Assembly (NCBI GenBank): GCA_035772405.1
Contig: JAYKKM010000132.1
Location: forward strand, 1 to 64,000
Reading direction: 5' to 3'
DNA from: Chrysogorgia sp. JL179-B06
Lineage: Eukaryota > Cnidaria > Anthozoa > Scleralcyonacea > Chrysogorgiidae
DNA: 64,000 bases
The notes below the pieces were generated by a model that was given only the letters and a program-made list of their open reading frames with translations, was not told the DNA's origin and did no database searches. Every line of letters begins with the position of its first letter. Position 1 is the stretch's first letter. This document shows positions 25,791 through 37,083 of this stretch, piece after piece. The position numbers were made by a program, and so were the translations under genes.

Positions 25791-26301
25791 TTGTTTATAT
25801 GTTTATTTGTTTATTTGTTCACTTCTTTATATAGCTCATGTATTCAAGCAGCTGAAACCCCTACATACAAAATTCCTTGTGTGCCGTTACAATATAACTC
25901 ATTATGCAAAATGAATGGGGTACATCTGGATCAGCTTGTACTTCCTAGGAGTTACTTTCAGCTAAAAATTGAAACGAAGATAGCCAGAAAAGAATTTACT
26001 GTGACTTATTTAACAAACTTGGGCTTAATATCACTTTCTAAAAAATGCAAAAAGACATTTGACCTTCTTTACTGTCATTATTATTATCCAAGATGTGATG
26101 GTACTACTGGTTCATATACTGCACAAATATTATGCAAAGAGAGTTGTCAATATTTTAGTAACGTATGTAGCCAATTATTGAAAATACTTTATCCAATTCA
26201 TGATTTACCATCTGATATTATCAACTGTTCAAAGCTTGGAAATCGAAATGCTGGTGAGTCTCCAGAATGTTATTATGTCGACGAAAGGGATGACGAAAAT
26301 G
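25791..26301 (+). CDS. Receptor exon: Frizzled/ROR-type CRD
   Basis: Reads IPCVPLQYNSLC, then KKTFDLLYCHYYYPRC, LCKESCQYFSNVC and INCSKLGNRNAGESPEC, giving the ten-cysteine CRD order in ROR/MuSK spacing. The N-terminal MFICLFVYLFTSLYSS looks like a signal peptide, but this stretch is also a tail of the TTTG/TTTA repeat. A splice acceptor at 25,850-25,851 (GCAG) in phase 1 fits the other introns. Donor G|GTAAGC at 26,302. Confidence 0.8.
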
Positions 26302-29300
26302 GTAAGCTATACGAAGACTACGCAAGAAGCACATTTTTCTTTTCTCGGTTGACAGCGAGGGAGAAATTTAAATTGAGGAATTCGTTAGTCAAACAACGTT
26401 TTTATCAGAACACCTAAAAATCTAGATATTCACTGACGTTCAGCCAAAATACCATTAAAATTATTAGTCATGTAATATAATTTGCTCCTAGAAGAAGATT
26501 AAATAATATTAAGCTCGCGGTTTACACGATAATCACTTTAGGTATGGTACTCTTAAATTTTGGCACGCGATGTAATCGTTTGTTGCGTTTGGGAAATGTA
26601 ACGTTTAATTGTTACCGTCATTGTCGTCAGCGGCATACTTATATAAATAGTGCAATGAAAGTAGTGTGCTGGGTATGCGTGCAGTGATGAAATACGAATC
26701 GAGTGACTGAAAAGTTCGTATACAGCCCAGATACACAATACGAGGTCTAATATTTAGAGCGAAGGCCTTTTGTCAGAGAGTGACAAAAGGCCTCTGACGA
26801 AGGGCTTTCACTGGAAAAGTTTAAAACTTCTGGAATGCATCACGCACCTTTCAGTATTTTTATTTGTACTTACTAATCCTGATTATTTTGACGTTTTAAA
26901 ATTTTCAGCTATATCTGCAAGATTGTTTCCTCCGACCATATAACACAAGAAGTCGAGTTCTTATAGCCCTGTAATGTCAGACCACATTTTCGTTCTCTTT
27001 TTAACATTTTCTGCCTTTGTTTTACATCTTCATCACCCAATTATTAAGCAATTGCGATCCCAATATTTAGGCGGGCCGAGACTACCTCTCGAAGTGGTCT
27101 CGGCACACCAACATTTTAGGGCACGTGGACCCGGCCTATAGTTTTGCGTTTGCACGACGACATCAGAAGTGCTGCAATAAAATCAGATTGGGCCGCTTTC
27201 CAAAATTTTAGAGTGCCGTACCTAAATGCTTCTCGTGTAAATGGGGCTTTAAACTGCGTGTTCGAGACTGCGGATTAACGCCACAAATATTTTGATACAG
27301 ACTGCTCGTTAGCCAATCAAAAATCGTGATTTCCCATAGTGTAATTACAGACCGAGAACATACTAATCTTAAATGTTGTTCACACCGGAGGATTTACACC
27401 CACCGGAGGATTTCCGGGTTTACACCCTTCTCAAATTATACTATACACACATATATACTATAAGTAAAATGTAAAATTATATAAATTATAGCTATTGTAG
27501 TTATAGTTATTCAGTTTCCACATATAGAAAACACGGCATTTCACTCAGTGGCGTAGCCAGGATTTTCTGTCAAGGGGGGGCCAGGAAAAACCTAGGGGGA
27601 GCCAGCCTAACTGAGGCAATGAAGACCCAAGAGTACAACTTTTCTGAAGGGGGCCAGGAATTTTTCCAGGGAGGGGGGCTGTCCCCCCGGCCCCCCTTCT
27701 GGCTACGCCTATGATTTCACTCTTACATATGGCGAAACAACAAACAAAATAATTCCGCTAACCTATTCCCATGGATATGTTATTATATTTTATACAAGCC
27801 TGCTGTTTAAATGCTTAACCTAAATTATTCTAATTTTTCAGGATTTAATTCAATCCAGGACATTTCGAGTGGTAATGTCTTTAGTTTTAATTATTTTATT
27901 TTTATCATGCTACTCAAAACATGTTTTATTTCATTCTACTCAAACATTTGATTTTAATTGAAAAGATTGTATTTATCTGGACGGCCATGGCTACCAAGGC
28001 AACATATCAGTCACATTATCAGGAATTCCATGTCAATCATGGAGAGCAAAATGTCCTCATCGCCATACAATGACATCGACATATCCTGAACTTTGGAATG
28101 CCTCTAATCACTGCAGAAATCCCCGTGGTTCAGGCCAGCGACCATGGTGTTTTACAACTGATAAGAACAATAGATGGGAATACTGTGATATACCAAGTTG
28201 TTTGGCTGGTAAGATGAACATGGTAGTCCACCAAGACATTCAAAAATGTTAACTTATTTTGTGTACTTATTCTTAGTAAATGGAGGTAACGGTAACTGGA
28301 CTCTCACCAGTGGATGCAACTCGACTTGTGGACAGGGAGTTGAGGAATGGAGGAGATTTTGTAATGCTCCTACTCCCAGATATGGTGGAAATAATTGCAG
28401 TTCATTAGGAAGTACAATAGAATATAGAACTTGCGCAAATTTACCATCTTGCCCTGGTAAGTTTATAATTTAGCAAATATTAATAGCTGACTTTTTTACA
28501 TACGATGTTTGACGTGTGTCTCTCGCGTTTAGGCCATGCAATTGCATATTTGTTTGAAAGATAAAAACATTTTAGATCTTAAGAAAAACGACGCAACTTT
28601 GATAAAGTTTAAATGGTCAATTTTAAAGCACGCCGAAACAAATCAATCTCTAGTTTCTAGAAGAAATCGGAGTAGAGGTACAGTTGGCCAAAGGGTTAAC
28701 AAGCCAGATATACAAACGTCTCCCTGATATCTTCGTAGGCCTACCAAGCCTGCAAAGCCGACTTCGTGCCCTTATTATTAAAGACAAACTGTAAGATCCC
28801 AAACAGAAAACGCGTGGAACACAGGTATTGCGCGTGATCGTCTCTCCCCGAGACTAGCACAAATTTATGCATTGATGCTGTGAAATCTGTAATTCTTTCC
28901 CATGCCAAAAGCTACATTGATATCGAGAAATGGTTGCACTTCAGTTAGATCATTGAATGTTCCAACAAGGATGAATACAACATCGGTGTCCACAGTACGC
29001 ACTTTATAGAACAGTATTCTGGCCCTGCGCCAGCGCACGCAATAAGTCAACCACCACTCTTGAGTCAGCTTCCTCGTGATTACTGCTCAGCATTGGACTA
29101 TACCAGAAGCGTGTGAACAACCATAATTGTAACATGCACAACTTTTGCAGCTGGACAGTTGAACTCGTCAACCATGGTGGTTAGAAAGGCAAACAGCTCC
29201 ATCTTGTTGGTTGAGTCGCGAAGAAAGTCCATCCAATTATCTAGCCGCCTGGTCTGGCCAGATACTTTTTTGCGCCCACCATTGGCTCTTTTTAACCGAG

Positions 29301-32300
29301 TAAACTCCTTCAAATTATTTGGAATGTATGTATTCCATTCAACGTTCAACATTTTGGACTCCTGTAGCTGCTTCTCCGAGGAAAGGTATGAACACCCTAT
29401 CCGCATGTTCATTGAAGATGCTCACTGCAGCAGTGGAAGACAGTGAACGATCACTATACATCGCAGTAGTTTAGATTTTCTTCTTGGTAAATGAAGATTG
29501 CCGATATCTGAATCTCACGGACAAATAATTCACTCAAATCGCCATCCAGATTCTGCATGGCGATGTACAGTTGACCAAAAAATCAACCTTCTAAAGAACT
29601 TTCATTTATCTTTTCCCCGTCATTAAAAGATTTTACGGAAAAACTTGAAATATCTCAGCAGCGCTTCTCGGCTAAAATTAATCAATAGACTCCAAGGAGT
29701 CTCATGCTAAATTTAGTGCTTTTATCCGATCGTTAACAGTAATCATAGAAAATAGCACTATGCTACCTGACTAGTAGAGGGAAAAGTTATATTTTGAAGT
29801 CATTAGCCAATCAGGAATGACTAAAATTGATTGAAATACCATAATATTAAATATGATATCGATCGTATTTTGTTCTATAAAAATTACGTATATAGTTATT
29901 TAATAATAAATATAGCTATAGCGCACCAACCTAACGTCAATAAGAACATATCTGTTGGAACTTTATCCAGCGTAATTATATTCCTTTTTTCAGTAAATGG
30001 TAACTACGGAAGATGGATAAAAACTTCAACATGTAATGTTACTTGTGGCGCTGGTTTTGAAATGTGGATTCGAAAATGTGACAATCCAATGCCGGCGTAT
30101 GGGGGAAACAGCTGTTTGGTATTTGGTAAAGCTGAAAAATGGCAGCCTTGTCAAACATGTACATATCGCGCAACAAGTAAGCCTTTGTTCCAATGTTTTG
30201 TTTGTTTGTAGCACGGATGTGTTCGGTAATCAATCAATGCCCGTTAGTAACACTGGGGGAGGGAGTCGGGAACGGAGCACTGGTGGGCAATCGACTAATA
30301 GAAGGCGGTAAGAATATATAATTAAGGATGAGGTGAATTTATCAAAGCCATTGAAACCGTTCGAAAATAAGAATAAACCGAGTAAATCGAATTTTTTTTA
30401 TTTCGGGACACAGTATAATTTTTCTGGGGAAACGAGATTGATTATCGTACGTATCGTCTGTCTACTCCAAGCTCTCCCACAATCACCACTTACAAACTAT
30501 AGTTAGAAAACATGACGCTATATTCACACATGACTTTAGTTTAATAAAAGCAGTATTAAAAACAATCTAAATACAAGTGTAATACAGAATATTGTCAGTC
30601 CTTCTTTGCTAAAATTTCTCTCCACAATGTGGAATTACTGGCTAGGATGGAGATATTTAGCTAACTGTGAAAGTACGATAGTTCTGCGCGTTTCTCTTCC
30701 ACCAGTGTAAGTGTTCATCGTCTCTGTCAATTGCAGGGATACGGAGAGACAGCTGGCGACGTCTTCTCCGACGTTTTCTCCGCAGTTAACGCTCCAAGAC
30801 GGAGTACGACATTCCACTAGAAACACAGTACTTCAAAGACACGGTCAAAACTTGGGTCATTTTCAAAATAAAAAAAAAATATTCCGTTTTCTTTCCGCAT
30901 AAAGAGAAACGTTTGATTCTTTAGTAACAAACGCATATGACCAACTCGGGTTCACTGTGAGTGAATCCTGAACGTGACTTTTAATTATTCAATTAGAACC
31001 CACTTTCGTAGTACTAATCTTACTGTAAAAATACTGATCCGTTGACGATTAACAGATTCATCCTAACAATTTTAGTCTACCCAGTGCATTCTCTCACCGT
31101 CACAAACCCTCGTCTATGTTAACGTCTTTGTTCTAATTGTATGATATGTGTTCTTCCGTGCTCTTATATGAAGTTTCACAGTTATAGCTGGTATTGTACG
31201 CAATGAAAATGTTCCTTAATTTGACTACTTTCTTGTAATAATAAATGAGTTACTACTCTGAGTTTCACGTTATATGCGATCTTCTGGCAACTGACAGATT
31301 ATATTCCACTATTCTTAAGATATATTATTATACCTTCAGTATTAAAAGGGGACCGTTTACCACCCATAATTTTCATAGGGAAAGCATGTTAATAACCACA
31401 ACCATAATGAAGCAAATCTATATATAAAGCAACCTAATGAGGAAAACCAGCTCATGTAAATAATAACACTACTCTGGTAGTATACTCATCCCATTGAAAT
31501 CTAACACATCAATGTTCGCTGGAAATAATTGCAAATTATCTTTTTAAAAATATTACTTTTTAGGAGTGAAGTCGTTGAAAATAGTGATTGGTTCCAGTGT
31601 TGCCCCTCTCGTTCTGGTTATGTTAGTATGTTTTGGAATATGGGGATATCGAAGGATGAGACGACGTGAGCGCGCAAATAAATTATTTTAATTTCCTGCA
31701 CAGAAGCCTCTTTCTTCGGTCAACTTTCCGCTTTCATCTGTCCCATTTCATTTCTTTCTTTTCTATTCTTTTTTCTTTTCGTTCCTCTTTATATATTCAA
31801 TCAATATTTTTTTCTTAGAATACGAACCATATGCCACATTTCGCTTTGCCGATAGTATCATTTCCACGACACCAACTAAGAATACTAAAAAATACCCACA
31901 AACCTATGGAAATCTCACTGAAAATTTGGAGCCATTGCCGGGTGCTTGTACAGGCATAATATCTTACCAGCAACATTATATCAACACATCATCGTTGAAT
32001 AGACCACATTACGCTAAATTACAGCTTTTTACTTCCATGAGTTTGAACTGGTTAAGGAACACGTGGGGACAGGTGGATGGACTGGGGAGGCATGTGTACG
32101 ATGCTCTATTTCGCGGTATGGAGCTGCAGATATTACCCTACGATAAAGTGAAGGTAAACCGACATGGTTCTTCTAGGAATCGTTTTGGAGCGGTTGATGA
32201 ACTTAATGGCGACCCTAAGTACGACGAACTCGATCGCCGTCCACAGATATTAAAACATGAAACTCGTGTCCATCATATGAGTCACTGGGACGACTCAAAT

Positions 32301-32336
32301 GAAATAAAAACTAAAGAGAAATCAGCTAATGTATAG
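25852..32336 (+). CDS. ROR/MuSK-like receptor without kinase: CRD-kringle-TSP1-TSP1-TM
   Basis: Spliced host gene. Exons in order: 25,852 (or from an in-frame ATG at 25,791) to 26,301; 27,842-27,871; 27,966-28,208; 28,277-28,456; 29,994-30,176; 31,564-31,675; 31,819-32,336. Every junction is GT-AG and every intron is phase 1, as in module-shuffled receptors. The product is a Frizzled-type cysteine-rich domain of ROR/MuSK style, a short linker, a kringle, two thrombospondin type 1 repeats, one membrane-spanning helix and a ~178-residue cytoplasmic tail with many Tyr but no kinase domain before the stop at 32,334. CRDs bind Wnt or lipid-modified ligands in related receptors; ligand here is unknown. 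ROR receptors carry CRD-kringle but a kinase instead of TSP1 repeats, so this is a distinct architecture. The first exon may lie upstream. Confidence 0.85.
26517..27265. mobile_element. Foldback MITE in first large receptor intron
   Basis: TTTACACGATAATCACTTTAGGTATGG-like left end (about 26,520-26,570) is the imperfect reverse complement of about 27,195-27,260. Interior holds a perfect 13-bp hairpin at 26,763-26,793 and, overlapping it, CTGACGAAGGGC...GAAAA, a decayed PLE-type hammerhead word. No frame. Confidence 0.6.
27538..27721. mobile_element. 168-bp hAT-type MITE with 8-bp target duplication
   Basis: Terminal inverted repeats CAGTGGCGTAGCCAGGA (27,546) and TCTGGCTACGCCTATG (to 27,713) are flanked on both sides by ATTTCACT (27,538-27,545 and 27,714-27,721). 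The 8-bp duplication and CAG-type ends identify a hAT-derived non-autonomous element. The interior is G-rich and non-coding. It lies in a receptor intron. Confidence 0.92.
27966..28208 (+). CDS. Receptor exon: kringle domain
   Basis: One exon encodes a complete kringle: CIYLDGHGYQGNISVTLSG, PCQSWRAKCPHRH, HCRNPRGSGQRPWCFTTD, RWEYCDIPSC. All six cysteines and the conserved CRNP and PWCFT words are present. Acceptor AAAAG at 27,961-27,965, donor GTAAGA at 28,209. The preceding 30-bp exon (27,842-27,871) is a linker joined in the same phase. Confidence 0.9.
28277..28456 (+). CDS. Receptor exon: TSP1 repeat 1
   Basis: Sixty residues with WTLTSGCNSTCGQGVEEWRR, CNAP, GGNNC and RTCANLPSC: the six-cysteine thrombospondin type 1 pattern. 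The first layered Trp is present and the second is replaced by Leu in WTLTSGC. Acceptor CTTAG before 28,277, donor GTAAGT at 28,457. Confidence 0.9.
28740..29440 (-). pseudogene. Degraded repeat-associated ORF in receptor intron
   Basis: Antisense to the receptor, two frames (29,412-29,098 and 29,050-28,865) carry WMDFLRDSTNKMELFAFLT and RTVDTDVVFILVGTFNDL with FGMGKNYRF. I recognise these words from a multicopy invertebrate protein family, often adjoining CNHEEADTR and GCDTTS blocks, which behaves like a mobile element. No catalytic function can be assigned from what is left. Confidence 0.5.
29994..30176 (+). CDS. Receptor exon: TSP1 repeat 2
   Basis: Same start word (VNG) and layout as repeat 1, with WIKTSTCNVTCGAGFEMWIR, CDNPMPAYGGNSC and WQPCQTC. 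The two TSP1 exons probably arose by exon duplication. Acceptor TTTTTTCAG, donor GTAAGC at 30,177, phase 1 on both sides. Confidence 0.9.
30177..31563. other. Receptor intron, no further feature
   Basis: Large intron between TSP1 repeat 2 and the membrane exon. No internal gene or repeat recognised beyond short A+T runs. Confidence 0.6.
31564..31675 (+). CDS. Receptor exon: transmembrane helix
   Basis: Encodes KIVIGSSVAPLVLVMLVCFG followed by IWGY and a basic stop-transfer RRMRRR, a typical type I membrane anchor. Acceptor TTTTTAG, donor C|GTGAGC. Confidence 0.85.
31819..32336 (+). CDS. Receptor terminal exon: cytoplasmic tail
   Basis: Starts QYEPYATFRFADS and runs to a stop at 32,334-32,336. 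Tyr-rich words include QYEPYATF, KYPQTYGN, SYQQHY, PYDKV and KYDEL. Could recruit SH2/PTB proteins after phosphorylation by another kinase (inference). No kinase, SAM or death domain is visible. Confidence 0.8.
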
Positions 32337-34719
32337 AAACGACAATGGTTTAACTGGGGAATATTGTAATTGCCCCATTATTTAGAACCAACAAGCGGAA
32401 GCCTTCAAATTTATCAAGATCGACAGTTAAATGACACTCCCAACCTTGTGAGGAACTAGATGAAACGAAAGCTGACGCCAATAACGTAATTGAGAAAACA
32501 CAGTGTTTTAACCAGAGACATTTTGTAGTTGCGTCATCTTTAGAACTAATACCTTATTAAAATCGTTACTGAATTCAGTCATTAAAAAGGTAGTGTTTGT
32601 TTGCTAAACGGTAGTTCAAAATCTATTTGTGTTTTTGACTTGTGAAGGTGTATATTACATAATCTAGCATTTTAATTTGGAGAATATCGTCATATATGTT
32701 TATCTTCTTTCGGCATCTTGTATAGATTTTTATTAGTTTTTTACTACTTTTCGATTTTAAATATTCTATAATTTAGGTAATATAGTTCTAGCAAATTTTT
32801 GTAATTTTTCACTTCAACTTTTGTAAACACATTGTAATTCGTTTTTAGTGCAAAATTTTTTAAACTTTGCAGTATTGTGATGAGTGGCGAAAATTCACAC
32901 ATATAAAGTCAGTCAGTCAGTCAGTCAGTGACCGATATGTTAACATCCGGGGAGTGGCGACATTATTTCGTAGTATTTTTGGTACTTTAATTTACTTAAT
33001 TTGTGAGTGGAAAAGTGAATCTAAAGTTCCTGGACAATGAGGGCAGACCGTTAAGTGAGTTATCAATGGAGTAGTAATATATATATATATATATATATAT
33101 CAATGTGTTTTGGACTGGACCGAGCTCTAAGCCAATCAGAATCAAGAATTGATTTGAATGGACCAATCAGAGCACAGCCAGTCCAAAATTTCCAGGAGGG
33201 TGTTCTAGTTTTAAGGTGTGGTCACCCTGTTAAGAGCGACCAGTCATCAAATCAGGGGGGGGATATGAAGCTGGTCGTATACAAGAGGTTTTTTGTATAA
33301 AATCAGTCAAAAAGTGGTCGCGGTCAAGAGTATATATATCACTTTGCTCGTGTTGGTGTACGACCAGTTTTTTAGTCGTCCCTGAGTTTAACGACCAGAG
33401 ATTGAAGGTCATTCAAGGTGAATAGTGTTAAGCAAGTACTGACGTCATTTGCTATACGGGGTTGAAAGCAGTGATGAACCAGGAACAGGAAGTTTAAGTC
33501 ATAGAATTTAGTGTTTCAAACAACTGATAATCAGTGCGGAAAGTTTGCCCAGAAACCAAACATGTCGAAAGTGAAACAGTTTTACTCTAGACATGTTTGG
33601 TTTCGGTGCAAACTTTCACCACTGATTATCAATTATTCGGAACACGAAATTCTACGACTAAACATCCTGTTCCTGGTCCATCACTGCTTTCAACCCCATA
33701 TAGCATCCGAGACAGCACTTAATCAGATCATCATTCACACTGTGATATATATACTGACACACACACCGTGTTTTTGAAAAAAAGAAATACAAAAAATTCT
33801 ATTATACATAACCATCATACCTCACCCGATGTGATGTATACTTTCGTGCACGTGCCATCCAAAAACTCCATATTTTTATTTGAAGACTTGTAATGGTGTT
33901 TGAAACAAAAATAAAACAGTTTTGGACTGTCCTTATTTTTATTTGAAGAGTAGTAATGTTTATTGAAATAAAAATAAATATTTTGACTGAGTTAATCATA
34001 GAAATTTCCACCATGGAGCTCTTACCTCGACGCCATCTTATGGCCGAATGACTGATATTCTCTAGTTACTGTATATTTAAAAATGATATTGCCTTATAAT
34101 ATTTTAAGATGATATCTCATAAAAATTATTGTGGATGTTTCTTCCAAAAAGTTTGAGGGTTATAGTTTTGAAAAACCTCAAAATAATTTTAGATGAAATA
34201 TTACCCAATAAAAATATTAGAGTTGTGGAAAAAGTTTTAAAACCGTAAAAGTGTTTTTAATAAATTTGGAGAAAACTCCAAATAAATTTTAAGAGAATTG
34301 TTTAGTATATAAGCAGATGTTTTTTCATATTTTATCAGTTGTGTGTGTTTTGCTCGCTTGTAAGTTGTGCTTCGGTACAAGACTCTGAATTCTTCCAATG
34401 TTCTGTTTATTATTAAACTGCATTGGCGCGCGTTCAACCCGTAGTCGAATTTGCGATTGGAATGAGATTGACACAGGTCCATAGCGACAATCTGGTCATC
34501 CCTTATTCAATGAATTGCTTATTTTACGCAAGGGTTGTTCGTTAGCGTATGATGAAAGAGTTAGCTATAGTAAAAACACACACACGATGGAGAAGTTGGA
34601 TGAATTATATTTTTAACACACAAGAAACAAAAAAGATTTTTACACAAAAAAGTTTGTAATATTTTTTAAGGGCTCCCTTGTAGGATATAATACCCCTACA
34701 AATTAAAAATAAAAACAGT
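32337..34719. other. Intergenic; foldback at 33,425-33,722
   Basis: Holds a (CAGT)n stretch near 32,909, a short (TA)n near 33,078, and a long foldback. Arms of about 135 bp (33,425-33,565 and 33,590-33,722) share GTGATGAACCAGGAACAGGA and ACCAAACATGTC words. Two diverged ~65-bp direct repeats lie near 33,880-33,990 (TATTTTTATTTGAAGA). No gene supported. Confidence 0.65.
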
Positions 34720-35117
34720 TTAATGTTTCTGCATTTTAACTAGTTGTTGGGTACTTTCAAAGTACATAAATTCCTCACCCCGAGAATCTACATACCCCCA
34801 CACGCGGGGGTCATCGTTGTCGTCTTCCGAGGGCTCGTATTCGTCGAAGTCGTATTCAGAGTCCGGTTGGACTCTGAATGCCCACTCGCTCTCTTCAGGA
34901 TCCTGAACCAGCAGGATCCCTGGCACGTTGGTTTCTAGGGTATTCTCGATGGGGGGTGGAGGGATGGTTTATTTCTAAGAGAAATAAAAAAAACATAATA
35001 AATACATGGCGATGGTATACAGACAGTAAAAACATTTTATCGCTATCTTACATTGACTTCTGTGTTTGTCGGTTCTGTGCGGGGTTCCTCCGTGGTCTTT
35101 TTATTTTGTTCGGCCAT
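34720..35117 (-). CDS. Small acidic protein, probable two-exon gene
   Basis: Exon 1 is 35,117-35,052 (ATG, 22 codons, starting MAEQNKKTTEEP) and ends at a GTAAGA donor. Exon 2 is 34,944-34,720 after an AG at 34,945-34,946 and reads in phase to a stop, 96 residues in all. The tail is strongly acidic (DEYEPSEDDNDD). TATAAAATA lies upstream on the minus strand near 35,186-35,194. The acceptor is inferred from frame continuity; the more typical TTCTCTTAG upstream leads into a stop codon. Family not recognised. It abuts the virus-like element and has the same promoter style, so it may belong to it. Confidence 0.4.
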
Positions 35118-35185
35118 CACGTGTTTTTTCTTTTTACTTGGGAGCTTGAATTCGTTTTGGTTCGAGACGTTCTTACGTGCTTATT

Positions 35186-35300
35186 TTATAATCGCGGTCT
35201 GCGTGCTATTACAATGGTTTAGCGGGTTTGACCAATCAGAGTTTCTATAATCAAACCCTCCCCGTATCTAACCAATCAGAGATCGTTCGTTAAAGCCTTC
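35186..35300. promoter_or_regulatory. TATA box and paired CCAAT boxes
   Basis: Minus-strand TATAAAATA (about 35,186-35,194) precedes the acidic-protein gene. Two ACCAATCAGA boxes lie at about 35,229 and 35,270. The same CCAATCA word recurs before other ORFs of the neighbouring element (36,963; 37,008; inverted at 40,228). Confidence 0.45.
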
Positions 35301-35891
35301 ATGTCAAAACAAGTGAATTATTATGGGTAGGAACAATGCGTGTTGTTAAACGCTTAGGGACGCGTATATATAATAACCGTCTTGTTCTAATTCCTCCCCT
35401 TATGTCAAAAGCAGTTGATTAATAATATGGGTAGGGACAATGAATTTGTGTTGCGGGATTAAAGACGTGGAATTATAATTAGCAATTGGGTCTACGATGT
35501 CAAATGTTGATGTAGTATACGTGTTGGGGATTAGCGGCCATTTTGTTTGTAGACTTTGGAGATACGATTTTTTAATGAGTTCTAACCTGTCTATGCTGTT
35601 GATGTATCAATTACGCGTAGGGATTAGCGACCATTTTGGAGGGATTAGTCCCTGTGAAATATATATTTCCGTAGAGGTATATGTTTAAATACGTCTATAT
35701 TCTAGATATTTAAGCATTTTTACATTTATTTAAAACATTTTTATGCTTTTTGATACTTTATTTTACACTTTTCATACAATTTAGTATATATTTTAATATA
35801 CCCGTTAAACAAATTAGCTCGATATCGAGAAGAGTGTTAATTAATTCATACATGTCAAAACAGATGATAAATGGTTTTTAATACACGTGTT
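35301..35891. other. No gene seen
   Basis: A+T-rich intergenic DNA with a repeated 'gtgttgggGATTAGCGGCCAT / aGGGATTAGCGACCATT' motif near 35,522 and 35,618 and TATATATAAT at 35,364. The left end of the virus-like element could be here, but no terminal inverted repeat could be verified. Confidence 0.4.
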
Positions 35892-36218
35892 TTAACGTAA
35901 TAATTCTGCGTGGGTACAACGTATTGTGTAACAGTTTTCAAAGAAGATGTGCCTGCCAACGAGATCTTCTTGATTTTCGTTTCGATGAATCACAGCAATA
36001 ATAATTCCAGCTTCGACACCCATTCGGGTATTAAGAACAGAGGTAAGATTAAAATCTTTTAATATTATCCCGCAGCGGTCATCTAGCCAAATTTTATCGT
36101 CGCTCATAAAGTCAACCACATAAAAATCAGAGTCTGGACACAGTGTATATAAAAACTCAGAGCTGTATAACTTCACGTTATCAAGTTTAATTTCGTTTAT
36201 ATCTATACTTGTTGCCAT
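35892..36218 (-). CDS. Hypothetical protein, virus-like element left arm
   Basis: 108 residues starting MATSIDINEI at 36,218. No family recognised. TATATATA lies about 35 bp upstream (near 36,253), as before other left-arm genes. Compact, intronless, same strand as the next two ORFs. Confidence 0.55.
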   Translation of the reverse strand: MATSIDINEIKLDNVKLYSSEFLYTLCPDSDFYVVDFMSDDKIWLDDRCGIILKDFNLTSVLNTRMGVEAGIIIAVIHRNENQEDLVGRHIFFENCYTIRCTHAELLR

Positions 36219-36273
36219 GATGAGACTTGTCTAATAAATGTTTTTGGGTAGAGATGTCTATATATACAAAGGA

Positions 36274-36516
36274 TTAAACTTTTACAATGAATATATATTG
36301 ATAGGTAAGATATACACTTTTACCAATCTTAGCGTGTTCGGATGAACCGAATTCTATTTTAAAATAATTGTTATATTCATCGTTAAAAAAAAGTTCATAC
36401 ATCTGTGTCGGTTCGACAGCAGGTTTGGGTATGGGTCTTGAACCAATTAACTGTAGATTTCGTTCACGAGATAGAACCTTCATAGATATTATATCTATAA
36501 ATGTTGCTTGATTCAT
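36274..36516 (-). CDS. Hypothetical protein, virus-like element left arm
   Basis: 80 residues from ATG at 36,516. Its start overlaps the stop of the upstream ORF by ATGA, so the two probably share a transcript. Product unknown; contains an aromatic-rich C-terminal half (YNNYFKIEF). Confidence 0.5.
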   Translation of the reverse strand: MNQATFIDIISMKVLSRERNLQLIGSRPIPKPAVEPTQMYELFFNDEYNNYFKIEFGSSEHAKIGKSVYLTYQYIFIVKV

Positions 36517-36776
36517 GGTTGATAGGGTGGAGGTTCATCGATTTGTACATTCACAAACTTCCCGATCAAATGTGTAAAATCGTCCGATGAGTAGGTATAT
36601 ATATATTTCGTATCCCATAAAAATAATATCTTATATAGTACTATTTCGGGAATTTCGTTGTTTGGCAACATATCCATTTTACGACATTCAACCACTTGAT
36701 ATTCAATATGTGAAAAATACTTTGCTAAATCGGTAATTATTACCAACAGAGGATTTTCTTTAGTACCTGCAATCAT
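36513..36776 (-). CDS. Hypothetical protein, virus-like element left arm
   Basis: 87 residues from ATG at 36,776 to a stop overlapping the next start. TATAAAAAC lies upstream near 36,815-36,823 on the minus strand. Ends PPPYQP, a PPxY motif of the kind used by viral proteins to bind WW domains. That resemblance is a motif observation only. Confidence 0.5.
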   Translation of the reverse strand: MIAGTKENPLLVIITDLAKYFSHIEYQVVECRKMDMLPNNEIPEIVLYKILFLWDTKYIYTYSSDDFTHLIGKFVNVQIDEPPPYQP

Positions 36777-36959
36777 TTTTGAAAGTGTTCTAAAAAAAAT
36801 ATGACTTCTAACATGTGTTTTTATATCTTTCCATACAATGTTTTACCGATAAATATTTTTAAGCAATGTGTATTGCATTATTAAGTCAACAAAAAGATTA
36901 AAAATATTTACATGTATTAGTAATAGTCGGGTAATCGTCTTATAATATTGATTTTATCA

Positions 36960-37083
36960 TTCAACCAATGAGAATACCCCGATTTTTTATTAGGGAATTA
37001 AGTTCAACCAATCAGGTTACCCTATTTTTTTTACCGTGTTTTTTATAAGCGTTTGTTTCTAAATTTTTAGGCACACTCTCAGC
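36960..37083 (+). promoter_or_regulatory. Promoter of H3-tail-like gene
   Basis: CCAATGAG (36,964), CCAATCAGG (37,009) and TATAAGC (about 37,044) precede the ATG at 37,084 by plausible distances. An initiator-like CTCAGC sits just before the ATG. Confidence 0.5.

Noticed and set aside
31800..32336. Kinase domain in the receptor tail
   Set aside because: No glycine loop, VAIK, HRD or DFG words; the frame stops after about 178 residues.
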